Assembly (NCBI RefSeq): GCF_009826935.1
Contig: NZ_WUMN01000004.1
Coordinates: 1-64,000, forward strand
Reading direction: 5' to 3'
DNA: 64,000 bases
From: Flavobacterium sp. Sd200
GTDB taxonomy: Bacteria; Bacteroidota; Bacteroidia; Flavobacteriales; Flavobacteriaceae
In this document: piece after piece, positions 33,915 to 44,030 of the stretch
Layout of the letters: every line of letters starts with the position of its first letter
Position numbering within the stretch: the stretch's first letter is position 1
Made by a program: the position numbers and the translations under genes
The notes under the pieces: generated by a model
The model's database searches: none
Told to the model about the DNA's origin: nothing
What the model saw: only the letters and a program-made list of their open reading frames with translations

Positions 33915-34916
33915 ATGCAGGCACAATCTAAAATTACAATTCTTATAACTGGGGGCGCAGGATTTATAGGATCTGCACTATGCGATAATTTTATTGCTAA
34001 AGGCTACAAGGTGGTTTGTCTTGATAATCTTGCTACGGGGCATTTAAAAAATATTGAGCATCATTTTTCTAATCCTGATTTTACGTTTATAGAAGGAGAT
34101 ATCCGTAATATGGACGATTGCCAAAAAGCAGTTAATGGGGCAGATTATGTATTACATGAAGCTGCATTGGGATCGGTACCACGGTCGTTGTTAGATCCGG
34201 TTACCACTAACGATGTTAATGTAGGGGGATTTTTAAACATGCTGGTTGCCGCGCGTGATGCCAACGTTAAAAGGTTTGTGTATGCAGCGAGCTCTTCTAC
34301 TTACGGAGACAGTGAGGCTTTACCAAAGGTGGAAGATAAAATAGGAAAGCCATTGTCGCCTTACGCTATTACTAAATATGTAAATGAGCTTTATGCCGAA
34401 ATATTCAGTAAAACTTACGGTATTGAAACCATTGGTTTGCGCTATTTTAATGTTTTTGGACGCAGACAGGATCCTAATGGTGCATATGCTGCAGTAATAC
34501 CTAAATTTGTGTCGCAGCTCATGGCGCACGAAAGCCCGGTTGTGAATGGTGATGGTAACTATTCGCGCGATTTTACTTATATAGACAATGTGGTACAAAT
34601 GAATGAACTCGCATTGTTTACAAATAATAAAGAGGCCGTTAATACAGTTTATAACACTGCTTTTGGCGAACGCACTACACTTAATGATTTACTCAGGTAT
34701 TTAAAAAAATACCTTTCGGTATATGATGCTGCCATTGCAAATGTGCAGGTAACACATGGGCCAAATCGTGCAGGAGACATTCCGCATTCTTTGGCCAGTG
34801 TAGAAAAAGCAAAACAACTGCTGGGCTACAGCCCTAAGTTTAGTATGGAAGAGGGACTTAAAGAAGCAACGGGCTGGTACTGGAACAATTTAAGAAGCGA
34901 CGCCACTGAAAAGTAA
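33915..34916 (+). CDS. wbpP: UDP-N-acetylglucosamine 4-epimerase, WbpP-like
   Basis: The 333-residue extended SDR has an NAD loop GGAGFIG (G13, G16, G19) and catalytic S127/S128, Y150 and K154 ([13 protein letters not shown]). The segment [28 protein letters not shown] and the later [23 protein letters not shown] are characteristic of WbpP/TviC enzymes that interconvert UDP-GlcNAc and UDP-GalNAc (and their uronic acids). The next gene, 4 nt downstream, encodes the matching nucleotide-sugar dehydrogenase, as in the P. aeruginosa O6 and Vi antigen loci. The pair would supply an N-acetylhexosaminuronic acid. Confidence 0.9.
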   Translation: MQAQSKITILITGGAGFIGSALCDNFIAKGYKVVCLDNLATGHLKNIEHHFSNPDFTFIEGDIRNMDDCQKAVNGADYVLHEAALGSVPRSLLDPVTTNDVNVGGFLNMLVAARDANVKRFVYAASSSTYGDSEALPKVEDKIGKPLSPYAITKYVNELYAEIFSKTYGIETIGLRYFNVFGRRQDPNGAYAAVIPKFVSQLMAHESPVVNGDGNYSRDFTYIDNVVQMNELALFTNNKEAVNTVYNTAFGERTTLNDLLRYLKKYLSVYDAAIANVQVTHGPNRAGDIPHSLASVEKAKQLLGYSPKFSMEEGLKEATGWYWNNLRSDATEK

Positions 34917-34920
34917 TACA

Positions 34921-36192
34921 ATGAAGATAGCAATAATAGGTTTAGGCTATGTAGGGCTGCCACTGGCAGTTTTAATGGCGAAAAAATATACGGTAGTTGG
35001 GTTTGATATTAAGCAAGCCCGAATTGCCGAACTGAATGAAGGAGAAGATACTACAAAAGAAGTAGACAGCGATACGCTTAAAGAGGTTTTGTCGAACTAC
35101 AGCAAAGGGCAAAACGGATTACTGTGTACCGATAACCCTGAAGAGTTAAACGGATGCAGTTATTATATAGTTACGGTTCCTACCCCGGTAGATAAAAATA
35201 ACAGGCCAAACCTCAGGGCGCTTTATGGTGCAAGTGAGGTGGTAGGCAAAGTGCTTAAAAAGGGCGATATTGTTATTTATGAATCTACCGTCTATCCTGG
35301 AGTTACAGAAGAGGAATGTGTTCCTGTACTGGAGAGTGTTAGCGGGCTTACATTCAATACTGATTTTTTTGCAGGATATTCGCCGGAGCGCATTAATCCC
35401 GGAGATAAAGAGCATACTGTAGACAAGATCATTAAAGTAACATCGGGTTCAACTCCTGAAGTAGCCGATAAAGTGGATGCCTTATACCGTTCGGTTATTA
35501 CGGCCGGAACACACAAGGCGCCCTCTATAAAAGTTGCCGAAGCTGCTAAGGTTATAGAAAACTCCCAGCGCGATATTAATATAGCTTTTGTAAATGAGCT
35601 TTCTAAAATTTTCAATCTTTTAGATATAGATACGCAGGCAGTGTTACAGGCGGCAGGCACAAAGTGGAACTTCCTGCCATTTAAGCCAGGTCTTGTGGGT
35701 GGTCATTGTATAGGTGTAGATCCGTACTATCTTGCACAAAAGGCCCAAGAAGCAGGCTATCATCCTGAAATTATACTTGCAGGCCGCAGGCTTAACGACA
35801 GTATGGGCGAATATGTGGCCTCTCAGGTAGTGAAACTGATGATAAAAAATGGCGTAATTGTAAACGGTGCTCAACTGCTTATGCTGGGTATAACTTTTAA
35901 GGAGAACTGTACCGATGTGCGCAATACAAAAATTGTTGATGTCATAAAGGCGCTCAAAGATTATGGTATTGCTGTTACTGTTTATGATCCTTGGGCAGAT
36001 CCTGAAGAAGTTTTAGAAGAGTATGGGCTTGAAACCTGTTGCGTACAGCCGGACACACGGTTTGATGCTGTGGTTTTAGGTGTCGCCCATAACGAGTTTA
36101 CAAGCATGAATATGGATTTGCTTAAAAAACCGGTTAGCGTTGTGTATGATGTTAAAGGAGTTTTAGGTCAAAATGCACAGGGTAAACTCTAA
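34921..36192 (+). CDS. tviB: UDP-N-acetylhexosamine 6-dehydrogenase, TviB/WbpO-like
   Basis: The 423-residue product has a Rossmann loop GLGYVGLP (7-14), the catalytic Cys263 in [13 protein letters not shown], and a C-terminal UDP-binding domain ([15 protein letters not shown]). It oxidises C6 of a UDP-sugar with two NAD to the uronic acid. The [12 protein letters not shown] form is that of the N-acetylhexosamine enzymes, distinct from the FGGSCFQKD form in the later Ugd. Pairing with the WbpP-like epimerase supports a UDP-GlcNAc or UDP-GalNAc substrate; which of the two is uncertain. Confidence 0.9.
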   Translation: MKIAIIGLGYVGLPLAVLMAKKYTVVGFDIKQARIAELNEGEDTTKEVDSDTLKEVLSNYSKGQNGLLCTDNPEELNGCSYYIVTVPTPVDKNNRPNLRALYGASEVVGKVLKKGDIVIYESTVYPGVTEEECVPVLESVSGLTFNTDFFAGYSPERINPGDKEHTVDKIIKVTSGSTPEVADKVDALYRSVITAGTHKAPSIKVAEAAKVIENSQRDINIAFVNELSKIFNLLDIDTQAVLQAAGTKWNFLPFKPGLVGGHCIGVDPYYLAQKAQEAGYHPEIILAGRRLNDSMGEYVASQVVKLMIKNGVIVNGAQLLMLGITFKENCTDVRNTKIVDVIKALKDYGIAVTVYDPWADPEEVLEEYGLETCCVQPDTRFDAVVLGVAHNEFTSMNMDLLKKPVSVVYDVKGVLGQNAQGKL

Positions 36193-36280
36193 TTGATAGC
36201 TATTTGTATGCATACCGTTAAAAAAATGAAAATAATTCTGCAACAATAAGGAGTTTTTCGATTTTTTTAGAAAAAAAATG

Positions 36281-36288
36281 TAAGTTTG
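36281..36288 (+). promoter_or_regulatory. -7 box (TAAGTTTG) upstream of ugd
   Basis: TAAGTTTG matches TAnnTTTG exactly, 51 nt before the ugd ATG, in a 147-nt gap after tviB. It suggests a second transcription start. Confidence 0.5.
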
Positions 36289-36339
36289 TAAACCATAATA
36301 TTTAGTTAAAATTTAACGTAATTATCAACCAATAAAAGC

Positions 36340-37743
36340 ATGGCTAATAAAATAACAAATATCTGCTGTATAGGTGCAGGATATGTGGGTGGCCCTACCA
36401 TGGCAGTAATTGCCGCAAAATGTCCGCATATTAAAGTTACAATTGTAGACCTTAATGCAGCCCGTATTGCTGCGTGGAACGATGAAAATCTTGATAACCT
36501 TCCGGTATACGAACCGGGACTTGCAGATATAGTTGGTCAGGCAAGGGGGCGTAATCTTTTCTTTACTACAGAGGTAGAAAAGGCTATAGATGAAGCTCAA
36601 ATGATATTTATATCGGTTAATACACCGACTAAAACATACGGCCTTGGTAAAGGTAAAGCAGCCGACCTTAAGTATATAGAGCTTTGTGCAAGACAAATTG
36701 CTGCCGTAGCCAAAGATGATAAGATCGTAGTTGAAAAATCTACATTGCCTGTGCGTACAGCCGAGGCAGTGAGAAGTATACTTGATAATACGGGTAATGG
36801 TGTTAAATTCCAGATACTTAGTAATCCTGAGTTCCTTGCAGAAGGTACTGCGGTAGAAGATCTTTTAAGTCCTGATAGGGTACTTATTGGTGGCGATACT
36901 GATGAAGAAGGCCAGGCAGCGATACAGGCTCTTGCTGATGTGTATGCAGAGTGGATTCCTAAAGAGCGTATACTTACTACAAACGTTTGGTCGTCTGAAC
37001 TTTCTAAGCTTACGGCAAATGCATTCCTTGCCCAAAGGGTTTCTTCTATCAATGCAATGTCTGAGCTTTGTGAAAAAACAGGAGCAGACGTTAATGAGGT
37101 TGCCCGTGCTATTGGTATGGATAGCCGTATTGGTCCTAAATTTCTTAAAGCATCAGTAGGTTTTGGAGGTTCATGTTTCCAAAAAGATATTCTTAACCTC
37201 GTTTACATTGCAAAATCTTACGGGCTTAACGAAGTGGCAGATTACTGGGAACAGGTTGTTATAATGAACGATCACCAAAAATCGCGCTTTGCTGCAAACA
37301 TTGTTAAAACATTATATAACACTGTTTCTGGTAAGAAAATAGCTTTCCTTGGATGGGCGTTTAAAAAAGATACTAACGATACAAGAGAGTCTGCTGCAAT
37401 TCAGGTTGCCGATGAACTTTTGTATGAGCAGGCATCAATAGCGGTTTATGATCCTAAAGTTGAGAGCGAAAAAGTTCTTGCCGACCTTGATTATCTTGAT
37501 ACAAGGTCTAAAGATGAAAATGCGAAGCTTGTTACAACTTTTGAAGATGCATATGAAGCTTGTAAAGATGCCCATGCTATAGCTGTTTTAACAGAATGGG
37601 ATGAGTTTAAAGGCTATGACTGGCAACGTATTTATGATAATATGAAAAAACCTGCTTTTGTATTTGACGGAAGAAGCGTACTTGACGGTAAAAAACTTGA
37701 AGAAATTGGCTTTGTATTCCAGGTTATAGGAAAAAGCAAATAA
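36340..37743 (+). CDS. ugd: UDP-glucose 6-dehydrogenase (long, eukaryote-like class)
   Basis: The 467-residue product has an NAD loop [10 protein letters not shown], the [11 protein letters not shown] and [15 protein letters not shown] motifs, and catalytic Cys279 in [17 protein letters not shown]. These match the longer class of UDP-glucose dehydrogenases also found in animals and plants. It makes UDP-glucuronate, which is the substrate of the UXS-type decarboxylase later in the locus. It is flanked by its own candidate promoter and a downstream stem-loop, so it may form a separate unit. Confidence 0.93.
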   Translation: MANKITNICCIGAGYVGGPTMAVIAAKCPHIKVTIVDLNAARIAAWNDENLDNLPVYEPGLADIVGQARGRNLFFTTEVEKAIDEAQMIFISVNTPTKTYGLGKGKAADLKYIELCARQIAAVAKDDKIVVEKSTLPVRTAEAVRSILDNTGNGVKFQILSNPEFLAEGTAVEDLLSPDRVLIGGDTDEEGQAAIQALADVYAEWIPKERILTTNVWSSELSKLTANAFLAQRVSSINAMSELCEKTGADVNEVARAIGMDSRIGPKFLKASVGFGGSCFQKDILNLVYIAKSYGLNEVADYWEQVVIMNDHQKSRFAANIVKTLYNTVSGKKIAFLGWAFKKDTNDTRESAAIQVADELLYEQASIAVYDPKVESEKVLADLDYLDTRSKDENAKLVTTFEDAYEACKDAHAIAVLTEWDEFKGYDWQRIYDNMKKPAFVFDGRSVLDGKKLEEIGFVFQVIGKSK

Positions 37744-37756
37744 AAAAATAATTATT

Positions 37757-37788
37757 CAAAGGAGATGCTTTAAAACGTATCTCCTTTG
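37757..37788 (+). terminator. Stem-loop after ugd
   Basis: CAAAGGAGAT (37757-37766) pairs perfectly with ATCTCCTTTG (37779-37788). No T run follows, so it may be a weak terminator, a processing site or an mRNA-stabilising hairpin. Confidence 0.5.
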
Positions 37789-37831
37789 TATTAATAAAAT
37801 AATGTGATTTTAAGCGCTGTTACAGCAAGAC

Positions 37832-38887
37832 ATGAAAAGAATATTAGTTACCGGAGGAGCCGGTTTTATAGGGTCGCATGTAGTTAGACGATTTGTAACC
37901 AAGTATCCTGATATACATATTTATAATCTGGACGCATTGACTTATGCCGGAAACCTTGAAAATATTAAGGATATAGAAAAAGCTGATAATTATACCTTTA
38001 TTAAAGGTGATATTACTGATGCTGATTTTATAACCGGGCTTTTTAATAAATTTTCTTTTGATGGAGTAATTCACCTTGCGGCAGAATCACATGTAGACAG
38101 ATCTATAAAAGATCCGTTAGCGTTTGTAAAAACAAACATTATAGGTACACTTAACCTGCTTAATGCAAGTAAAGAGCTTTGGGGTAAAGATAGCGGAGAA
38201 AAGCGTTTTTATCATATAAGCACCGATGAGGTTTACGGAAGTTTAGGGGCTGAAGGTCTATTTACCGAAACTACGGCTTATGATCCTAATTCTCCGTATT
38301 CCGCTTCAAAAGCATCATCAGATCATTTTGTAAGGGCGTATGGCGAAACCTACGGATTGCCTTACGTAATATCTAATTGCTCTAACAATTATGGACCTAA
38401 CCATTTTCCTGAAAAGCTTATTCCGTTATTTATAAATAATATTATAGAAAACAGGGCTTTGCCTGTATATGGAGATGGTAAATATACCCGCGACTGGCTT
38501 TTTGTAAAAGACCACGCAGCAGCTATAGATCTTATATTTTTTGAAGGCAAGAACCATGAAACCTATAATATAGGCGGTTTTAATGAGTGGCAAAATATTG
38601 ACCTCGTTAAACTGTTGTGCAGACTTATGGATGTTAAGCTTGACAGGGGAGCCGGAACATCTGAAAAGCTTATTACTTATGTAACAGACCGCCCGGGACA
38701 CGACCTTAGGTATGCCATTGATGCTACAAAAATAAATCGTGAGCTCGGCTGGAAACCATCTGTTACTTTTGAACAGGGACTTGAAATTACTATCGATTGG
38801 TTTTTAGAGAACAAAGAGTGGCTTAAAAATGTAACTTCGGGAGAATATGAAAAATATTATGAGAAGCAATACCTTGACAGCCATTAA
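37832..38887 (+). CDS. rfbB: dTDP-glucose 4,6-dehydratase
   Basis: The 351-residue extended SDR has GGAGFIGSH at the N-terminus, the catalytic pair D132/E133 in HISTDEVYGSLG, and Y156/K160 in PYSASKASSDHFV. All are diagnostic of RfbB/RmlB. It converts dTDP-glucose to dTDP-4-keto-6-deoxyglucose. The rfbA gene follows 15 nt later, while rfbC and rfbD are not in the window. Confidence 0.95.
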   Translation: MKRILVTGGAGFIGSHVVRRFVTKYPDIHIYNLDALTYAGNLENIKDIEKADNYTFIKGDITDADFITGLFNKFSFDGVIHLAAESHVDRSIKDPLAFVKTNIIGTLNLLNASKELWGKDSGEKRFYHISTDEVYGSLGAEGLFTETTAYDPNSPYSASKASSDHFVRAYGETYGLPYVISNCSNNYGPNHFPEKLIPLFINNIIENRALPVYGDGKYTRDWLFVKDHAAAIDLIFFEGKNHETYNIGGFNEWQNIDLVKLLCRLMDVKLDRGAGTSEKLITYVTDRPGHDLRYAIDATKINRELGWKPSVTFEQGLEITIDWFLENKEWLKNVTSGEYEKYYEKQYLDSH

Positions 38888-38902
38888 TTAAAGTATGTAC
38901 TA

Positions 38903-39772
38903 ATGAAAGGAATTATATTGGCCGGAGGTTCGGGAACGAGGCTTCATCCGCTAACACTGTCAGTAAGTAAGCAATTGATGCCTATTTATGACAAACCAAT
39001 GATATATTATCCTCTTTCTACATTAATGCAGGCGGGCATAAGAGAAATACTTATTATATCTACTCCCAAAGACCTGCCTCTGTTTCAGGACCTTTTAGGG
39101 GATGGCAAAAAATATGGCTGCAGCTTTGAATATACTGTACAGGAAAAACCTGACGGACTTGCGCAGGCATTTGTTATTGGCGAAAAGTTTATTGGTAACG
39201 ATAAAGTTGCGCTAATACTGGGAGATAACATATTTTATGGATCGGGTATGGCAGAACTGCTTCAAAGTAACAACGATCCCGATGGAGGTGTTATCTATGC
39301 CTATCATGTGCATGATCCTGAACGTTATGGCGTTGTGGAGTTTGATGATGCCGGTATGGCTGTTTCTATAGAAGAAAAACCTGTAGTGCCGAAATCTAAC
39401 TATGCAGTGCCCGGAATTTATTTTTATGACAATAGTGTTATAGAAATTGCCAAAAACATTAAACCAAGCCATAGGGGCGAATATGAAATTACGGATGTTA
39501 ATAAAGCTTATTTAGAGCAGGGAAAGCTTAAGGTAAGTATATTAGACAGAGGTACCGCATGGCTTGATACAGGCACATTTCAATCGCTCATGCAGGCAAG
39601 TCAGTTTGTAGAGGTTATTGAGGAGCGCCAGGGCTTAAAAATAGGTGCTATAGAAGGTATAGCTTATGAAATGGGCTATATAGACGAAACTCAGTTCAGG
39701 GCACTTTGCGAACCTTTGCTAAAGAGCGGTTATGGTAAAAAATTACTGTCGTTGATTGACAGGAGAAAATAA
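38903..39772 (+). CDS. rfbA: Glucose-1-phosphate thymidylyltransferase
   Basis: The 289-residue product begins [18 protein letters not shown], the nucleotidyltransferase signature, and contains [23 protein letters not shown] and [11 protein letters not shown]. These residues match RfbA/RmlA. It makes dTDP-glucose for RfbB. Length is normal. Confidence 0.95.
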   Translation: MKGIILAGGSGTRLHPLTLSVSKQLMPIYDKPMIYYPLSTLMQAGIREILIISTPKDLPLFQDLLGDGKKYGCSFEYTVQEKPDGLAQAFVIGEKFIGNDKVALILGDNIFYGSGMAELLQSNNDPDGGVIYAYHVHDPERYGVVEFDDAGMAVSIEEKPVVPKSNYAVPGIYFYDNSVIEIAKNIKPSHRGEYEITDVNKAYLEQGKLKVSILDRGTAWLDTGTFQSLMQASQFVEVIEERQGLKIGAIEGIAYEMGYIDETQFRALCEPLLKSGYGKKLLSLIDRRK

Positions 39773-39830
39773 AAGGATAGTAATTGCTAACCTTATCTTT
39801 TAGGTGTTCTAACCAATTATAAACAATTAT

Positions 39831-40826
39831 ATGAGTAAAATTACACACGTTATACTTACTGGTGGCGTTGGAAGCCGTTTATGGCCACTTTCAAGAAAAA
39901 GCAGGCCAAAACAGTATCTTGAAATATTTGAAGGTAAGTCTCTTTTTGAGATGACTGCCGAAAGAAACAGTCTTGTGGCCGAAAAGCTTGTTGTTGTGGG
40001 AAGCAGGGATAACTGCCACCTAAGCAGGGAGATTCTTGAAAAGGCAGGAAAGGAATATTTAGATATTGTAGAAGCAGTGCCAAGAAATACTGCTGCAGCT
40101 ATTGCTTTTGCAGCTTTTGCTTCAGATCCGGAAGATGTGCTTATTATTACTCCTTCTGACCACGTTATTGATGGTGAAAGTACCTATGCCCAGGCTATTG
40201 CCGAAGCAGTGGAAAAAGCAAAGCAAAACTTTATTGTAACTTTTGGTGTACACCCAACCAAACCGGAAACAGGCTATGGGTATATAGAGCATAAAGAAGA
40301 TGAGGTATTATCTTTTAGGGAAAAACCAAATCTTGTTACTGCTCAGGATTTTATAGATCGTGGTAACTTTTTATGGAACAGTGGTATGTTTTGCTTTAAA
40401 GCCAGTGTTTTGTTAGAGGAGCTTAAGGCTTATCAGCCTGAAGTTTATGAAAAATCTTTAATTGCATGGAATGCAGCGCAAGACGGAAAGCTTGATGAGG
40501 CATTGTCTATGGATATACCTTCTATAAGTATAGATTATGCAGTTATGGAGCGCAGTAAAAAGATCAGGGTTGTTCCTGCTATTTTTAGTTGGTCTGATCT
40601 TGGGTCTTTTGATTCTGTTTATGACTATTTAAAGTCTAAGGGTCATAGCGTAGATGAGTCAGGCAATATGGTAATAGGTAATGACAACTATACGGCGTTT
40701 TTAGGATTGGAAAATACGATTTTTGTATATACACCAACAGCTAATCTTATTCTGCATAAAGAACATTCTCAGGAGGTTAAAAATGTATACAATCACTTAG
40801 AAAAAAATAAGCCTCATTTGCTTTAA
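39831..40826 (+). CDS. manC: Mannose-1-phosphate guanylyltransferase
   Basis: The 331-residue product carries the signature GGVGSRLWPLSRKSRPKQYL and the FREKPN segment followed by FLWNSGMFCFK. It is the single-domain form: the C-terminal phosphomannose isomerase domain of the 470-residue bifunctional enzymes is missing. It makes GDP-mannose, which Gmd and Fcl, further down, would turn into GDP-fucose. It ends at the strongest terminator of the locus. Confidence 0.92.
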   Translation: MSKITHVILTGGVGSRLWPLSRKSRPKQYLEIFEGKSLFEMTAERNSLVAEKLVVVGSRDNCHLSREILEKAGKEYLDIVEAVPRNTAAAIAFAAFASDPEDVLIITPSDHVIDGESTYAQAIAEAVEKAKQNFIVTFGVHPTKPETGYGYIEHKEDEVLSFREKPNLVTAQDFIDRGNFLWNSGMFCFKASVLLEELKAYQPEVYEKSLIAWNAAQDGKLDEALSMDIPSISIDYAVMERSKKIRVVPAIFSWSDLGSFDSVYDYLKSKGHSVDESGNMVIGNDNYTAFLGLENTIFVYTPTANLILHKEHSQEVKNVYNHLEKNKPHLL

Positions 40827-40837
40827 ATGAATAAATA

Positions 40838-40895
40838 AAAAAATCTGTCTGCAAAATTATCCCGTGAGTATTATTTTGCAGGCAGATTTTTTTAT
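40838..40895 (+). terminator. Strong terminator after manC
   Basis: Two 20-nt arms (40838-40857 and 40873-40892) are complementary with a single G-U-type mismatch. They are flanked by A and T tracts with a 15-nt loop. It probably ends the nucleotide-sugar operon. Confidence 0.9.
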
Positions 40896-40899
40896 TAGC

Positions 40900-40907
40900 T
40901 ATATTTG
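40900..40907 (+). promoter_or_regulatory. -7 box (TATATTTG) for the wzx/wzy segment
   Basis: TATATTTG lies just after the manC terminator and 50 nt before the TTG start of the first flippase, so transcription appears to restart here. Confidence 0.6.
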
Positions 40908-40957
40908 CTTTTATTGTAATTTGACATAAAATTTTTGTGTTATCAAAAGTATAGCCC

Positions 40958-42406
40958 TTGAGTCTGTTTAAAATTAGATCCGGATATTTTCACTCTGTAA
41001 AATGGGGTGGCTATATAATAGCACTCAGCTTTATAAGGCAGCTTTTAATAGTGCCTGTTTTTTTTGCTGCTATAGGCTTTAATGATTATGCCTTTTGGTT
41101 AGTGCTTAGTGCAATTGTTTTAATGATAAGGTCTTTAAACCTTGGCCAGTTGCACTATACGTCTAACCTTATCAATCTTAATTATCATTATAAGAAAAAT
41201 ATTGATTCAGAACTTCGCTCTGGTCAGGGGGCAAATATAATATGGATATTGATACAGGTAATAATAGGATTGGCAGTATCGTTTCCGCAGGTGCTTGCCT
41301 TTTTTTCTAATTTTTCTGTAAATTATCTTGTTTCGAGCTGGGCCCAATACAGTTTTATATTATTGCTCTTTTCCCGAATTATTTTTCAGTATACTAATTT
41401 GTATCTTCTTAGGTTATTTGAGCCTTTGGGTAAAATTAACCTTACAATTAAATATCAGTTTTTTTCAGACCTGATCGATTTTGCGGCATTACTAATAGGC
41501 ATATATATTAGCGGCAGTATTTTTTATAGCTGTTTAATAGTATTTGTGTTTTCATTGGTTTTTTTAGTATTTATTTACCTGTTTGTAAAACGGAATGTTC
41601 CGTTTACTGTTCCTGTTTTTAAAGGGATAAATTATTACGAATCTTTTTTGATAGTAAAAGCTTCAATGTATCTAACCTTTAGTTTCGTTATAGAAAAGAT
41701 ATATGAAGTAGGATTAAATTTGGTGGTTGTAAGGACGTATGCTACTCAGGTACTGCCACAGTTTACGACCAATAGGGTAATGTCGAATTTTTTATACCGC
41801 GTTTCGGATGTAATGGTTAAGCCCCTTTTTCCGGCTATTCAAAAAGAGTTTACGCTTAACAATGAACGCTACGTTTTGTCCAATATGGTTACTTTTTGGA
41901 GGGTTTCCAACGCAGTATTGATTGTGTGTATTACTTTGGGAATGCCCTTTTTTTTTGATCTGTATAAGTTTTGGACTGGCAATAAGTTAGAGCTCAATAT
42001 GGGGCTTATCTGTTATTTATTTATTGCTATTGCTTTTCAAAACTTTAGTATGATATTTATAGAGTTCTTTAAAAAGACTAATTTAACCAAACAAATGCTC
42101 ACTGTAAATATTATAAAAGTTAGCCTAACCGTTAGCGGTATTTTTTTGTTTGGTTTTATAAACAATGTTCCGGGGTTAGGTATTGCTATGATTATGGGTG
42201 AGGTAGTATCTCTTGTATATGTTTTTAAAGTTGTAATGAATTCTTTTAAGACAAATTATGTTTTAAAGATCTTTATTGGCAATTTGCTGCCTGTAGTAAT
42301 TTTTAGTATTTCACTGGCGCTTTATATTTATTTGCAAAACTATGCATTGCTTTTAATGTGTAACTTTTTAGCTATATTGTCTATATACAAATTTAAGCAC
42401 ACTTAA
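40958..42406 (+). CDS. Wzx-type polysaccharide flippase 1
   Basis: The 482-residue product is highly hydrophobic with about 12-14 predicted membrane helices, as in the MATE/PST superfamily of lipid-linked oligosaccharide flippases. The start is TTG at 40958; the next in-frame Met is near residue 56, inside the second helix, so TTG is more likely. Short charged loops (for example FVKRNVPF and FFKKTNLTKQ) separate helices. It would move undecaprenyl-linked repeat units across the inner membrane. The gene is noticeably T-rich and lies 4 nt before a polymerase-like gene. Confidence 0.82.
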   Translation: MSLFKIRSGYFHSVKWGGYIIALSFIRQLLIVPVFFAAIGFNDYAFWLVLSAIVLMIRSLNLGQLHYTSNLINLNYHYKKNIDSELRSGQGANIIWILIQVIIGLAVSFPQVLAFFSNFSVNYLVSSWAQYSFILLLFSRIIFQYTNLYLLRLFEPLGKINLTIKYQFFSDLIDFAALLIGIYISGSIFYSCLIVFVFSLVFLVFIYLFVKRNVPFTVPVFKGINYYESFLIVKASMYLTFSFVIEKIYEVGLNLVVVRTYATQVLPQFTTNRVMSNFLYRVSDVMVKPLFPAIQKEFTLNNERYVLSNMVTFWRVSNAVLIVCITLGMPFFFDLYKFWTGNKLELNMGLICYLFIAIAFQNFSMIFIEFFKKTNLTKQMLTVNIIKVSLTVSGIFLFGFINNVPGLGIAMIMGEVVSLVYVFKVVMNSFKTNYVLKIFIGNLLPVVIFSISLALYIYLQNYALLLMCNFLAILSIYKFKHT

Positions 42407-42410
42407 TAAT

Positions 42411-43754
42411 ATGGTGTTTTTTTGCTTCTTTTGGTTCTTGATAATGTATGCAGGTGTTTACCTGCTTTTTAAAACAAACGATAATCTTTCGCCGGTTAGG
42501 TTTGTTTCTGTAAAATATGCGTTGTTGAATTTACCTTTTATATTGTTTACAGCTCTTTATCCGGAGAGTTTTTATAAATCTATACTTGAAGCCTGTAGTA
42601 CAAACCTTAATGATGCATTTTTAAAATATACCGTTGTTCAGTCAATCGCTTTTGTGTCATTGATTTTGGGTATATATACATACAGCAGGTTTACACGGAA
42701 TTCAATTAAAGAACCGGATAGTTTTAAAATATTATATAATTATAAAAATATAAAAAGACTTGGTTTGTCTTTGTTGGTTGTTGCCATATCAGGATATTCT
42801 TTTTTTATAATCAGGATAGGAGGCTTCGGTTATTTATTTACACATTTACATAACAGGGTCGAATTGCAAAGCGGACAGTATTATTTAATAGCTTTAAACT
42901 TTTTATATTTTGTTCCTTTATTCTTAATGTTGTGTATAAAGCTAAAAAATAAAGTATCAGATAAAGTGCTGCTAATTTTGAGTATCGTTTTAATAAGTTT
43001 TATTTTTTCAAGTTTTGGTGCCCGTAAAAACACACTTATATTGCTCATATTAGTTGTGGTCTCTTATCATTACACATTAAAAAAAATTACGTTTAAAGGT
43101 GTAAACAAAACATTTTTGCTAATAGCTGTAGTGGCTCTCAGTTTATATATTCTTGCCATACCTATAGTGAGGCGTAAGGATGCTTTGGCAAAAATTGAGA
43201 GTAAAGAAATTAATTATGAAAAAGCCCTTAGTGTAAAAACATTGCTTTATAATGTTTCGTATACCTTTATAGACGTTTTTGCTGCCAATTATTTTAACGA
43301 AGAAAATGCCTGGCATCTTAAAGGTTTGTCAGATCCCGTAAAGGTATTTCTGTTTAAAGGAGATAAGTCTGAAGCTCCTCCGGTAGATCAGGGAGTTTAT
43401 TTTTGGAATATAGTAAAATATAAGAAAGATTTTAGTCCATCAATACCCCGTGGCAAAATGCATAAAAACTCGTGGCCTATAGAAAACTTTGGTTTTGGAT
43501 ACGCAAATTTTTTATTGCCGGGTGTTATTGTTGCGTTTTATTTACAAGGATTGATATTTGCTCTTGTATATGGCTTTTTGAAGAAAGAAGTGGTTAACCC
43601 TGCGCTGCAATTTATGTATGTTTTTGTGGTGTTTAACTTTAATTTCAGTAACCTGCGCCTTAGCCAACTTGCTGCAACACTGCCAATAGCTTTAGTGTGC
43701 TATGTGCTGTTTTATATTGTAACAAACCATAAAAAAAGTAATAGATTATTATAG
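42411..43754 (+). CDS. Wzy-type oligosaccharide repeat-unit polymerase 1 (putative)
   Basis: The 447-residue product has about 10-12 membrane helices and a large hydrophilic loop at roughly residues 255-350 (IVRRKDALAKIESKEINYEKA to PRGKMHKNSWPIENFGFGYANF). This architecture matches Wzy-like polymerases, which lack strong sequence conservation. It begins 4 nt after flippase 1. It is AT-rich compared with the nucleotide-sugar genes before it. The alternative is an O-antigen ligase-like protein. Confidence 0.7.
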   Translation: MVFFCFFWFLIMYAGVYLLFKTNDNLSPVRFVSVKYALLNLPFILFTALYPESFYKSILEACSTNLNDAFLKYTVVQSIAFVSLILGIYTYSRFTRNSIKEPDSFKILYNYKNIKRLGLSLLVVAISGYSFFIIRIGGFGYLFTHLHNRVELQSGQYYLIALNFLYFVPLFLMLCIKLKNKVSDKVLLILSIVLISFIFSSFGARKNTLILLILVVVSYHYTLKKITFKGVNKTFLLIAVVALSLYILAIPIVRRKDALAKIESKEINYEKALSVKTLLYNVSYTFIDVFAANYFNEENAWHLKGLSDPVKVFLFKGDKSEAPPVDQGVYFWNIVKYKKDFSPSIPRGKMHKNSWPIENFGFGYANFLLPGVIVAFYLQGLIFALVYGFLKKEVVNPALQFMYVFVVFNFNFSNLRLSQLAATLPIALVCYVLFYIVTNHKKSNRLL

Positions 43755-43960
43755 TATATTTGAGAAGCGATAAATAGCAGGATTGGAAACTTTTTTAGCA
43801 CGGTTTGAGTGTTGAAATTTTGTTTAAACTGAAGTTTACTGTTTTGTAAACAAATTGCAATAAATGTCCATTTATTTATGCTGTTTGTTGTTATAATGAT
43901 ATGTGTGGTGTGAATTTTAACAAAATTTTTTTAATTATATTGTGATTGTTTAAATTTTGT

Positions 43961-43968
43961 TATATTTG
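43961..43968 (+). promoter_or_regulatory. -7 box (TATATTTG) for fcl-gmd
   Basis: TATATTTG is an exact match 62 nt before the fcl ATG in a 276-nt gap. A short hairpin (AAAAACAC, 43979-43986, with GTGTTTTT, 43989-43996) lies just downstream, at or next to the expected transcript start. Confidence 0.6.
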
Positions 43969-44030
43969 CCTAAATCAAAAAAACACCAGTGTTTTTGGGG
44001 ATTTCTTAATGATTAGAATCAATATGTATT

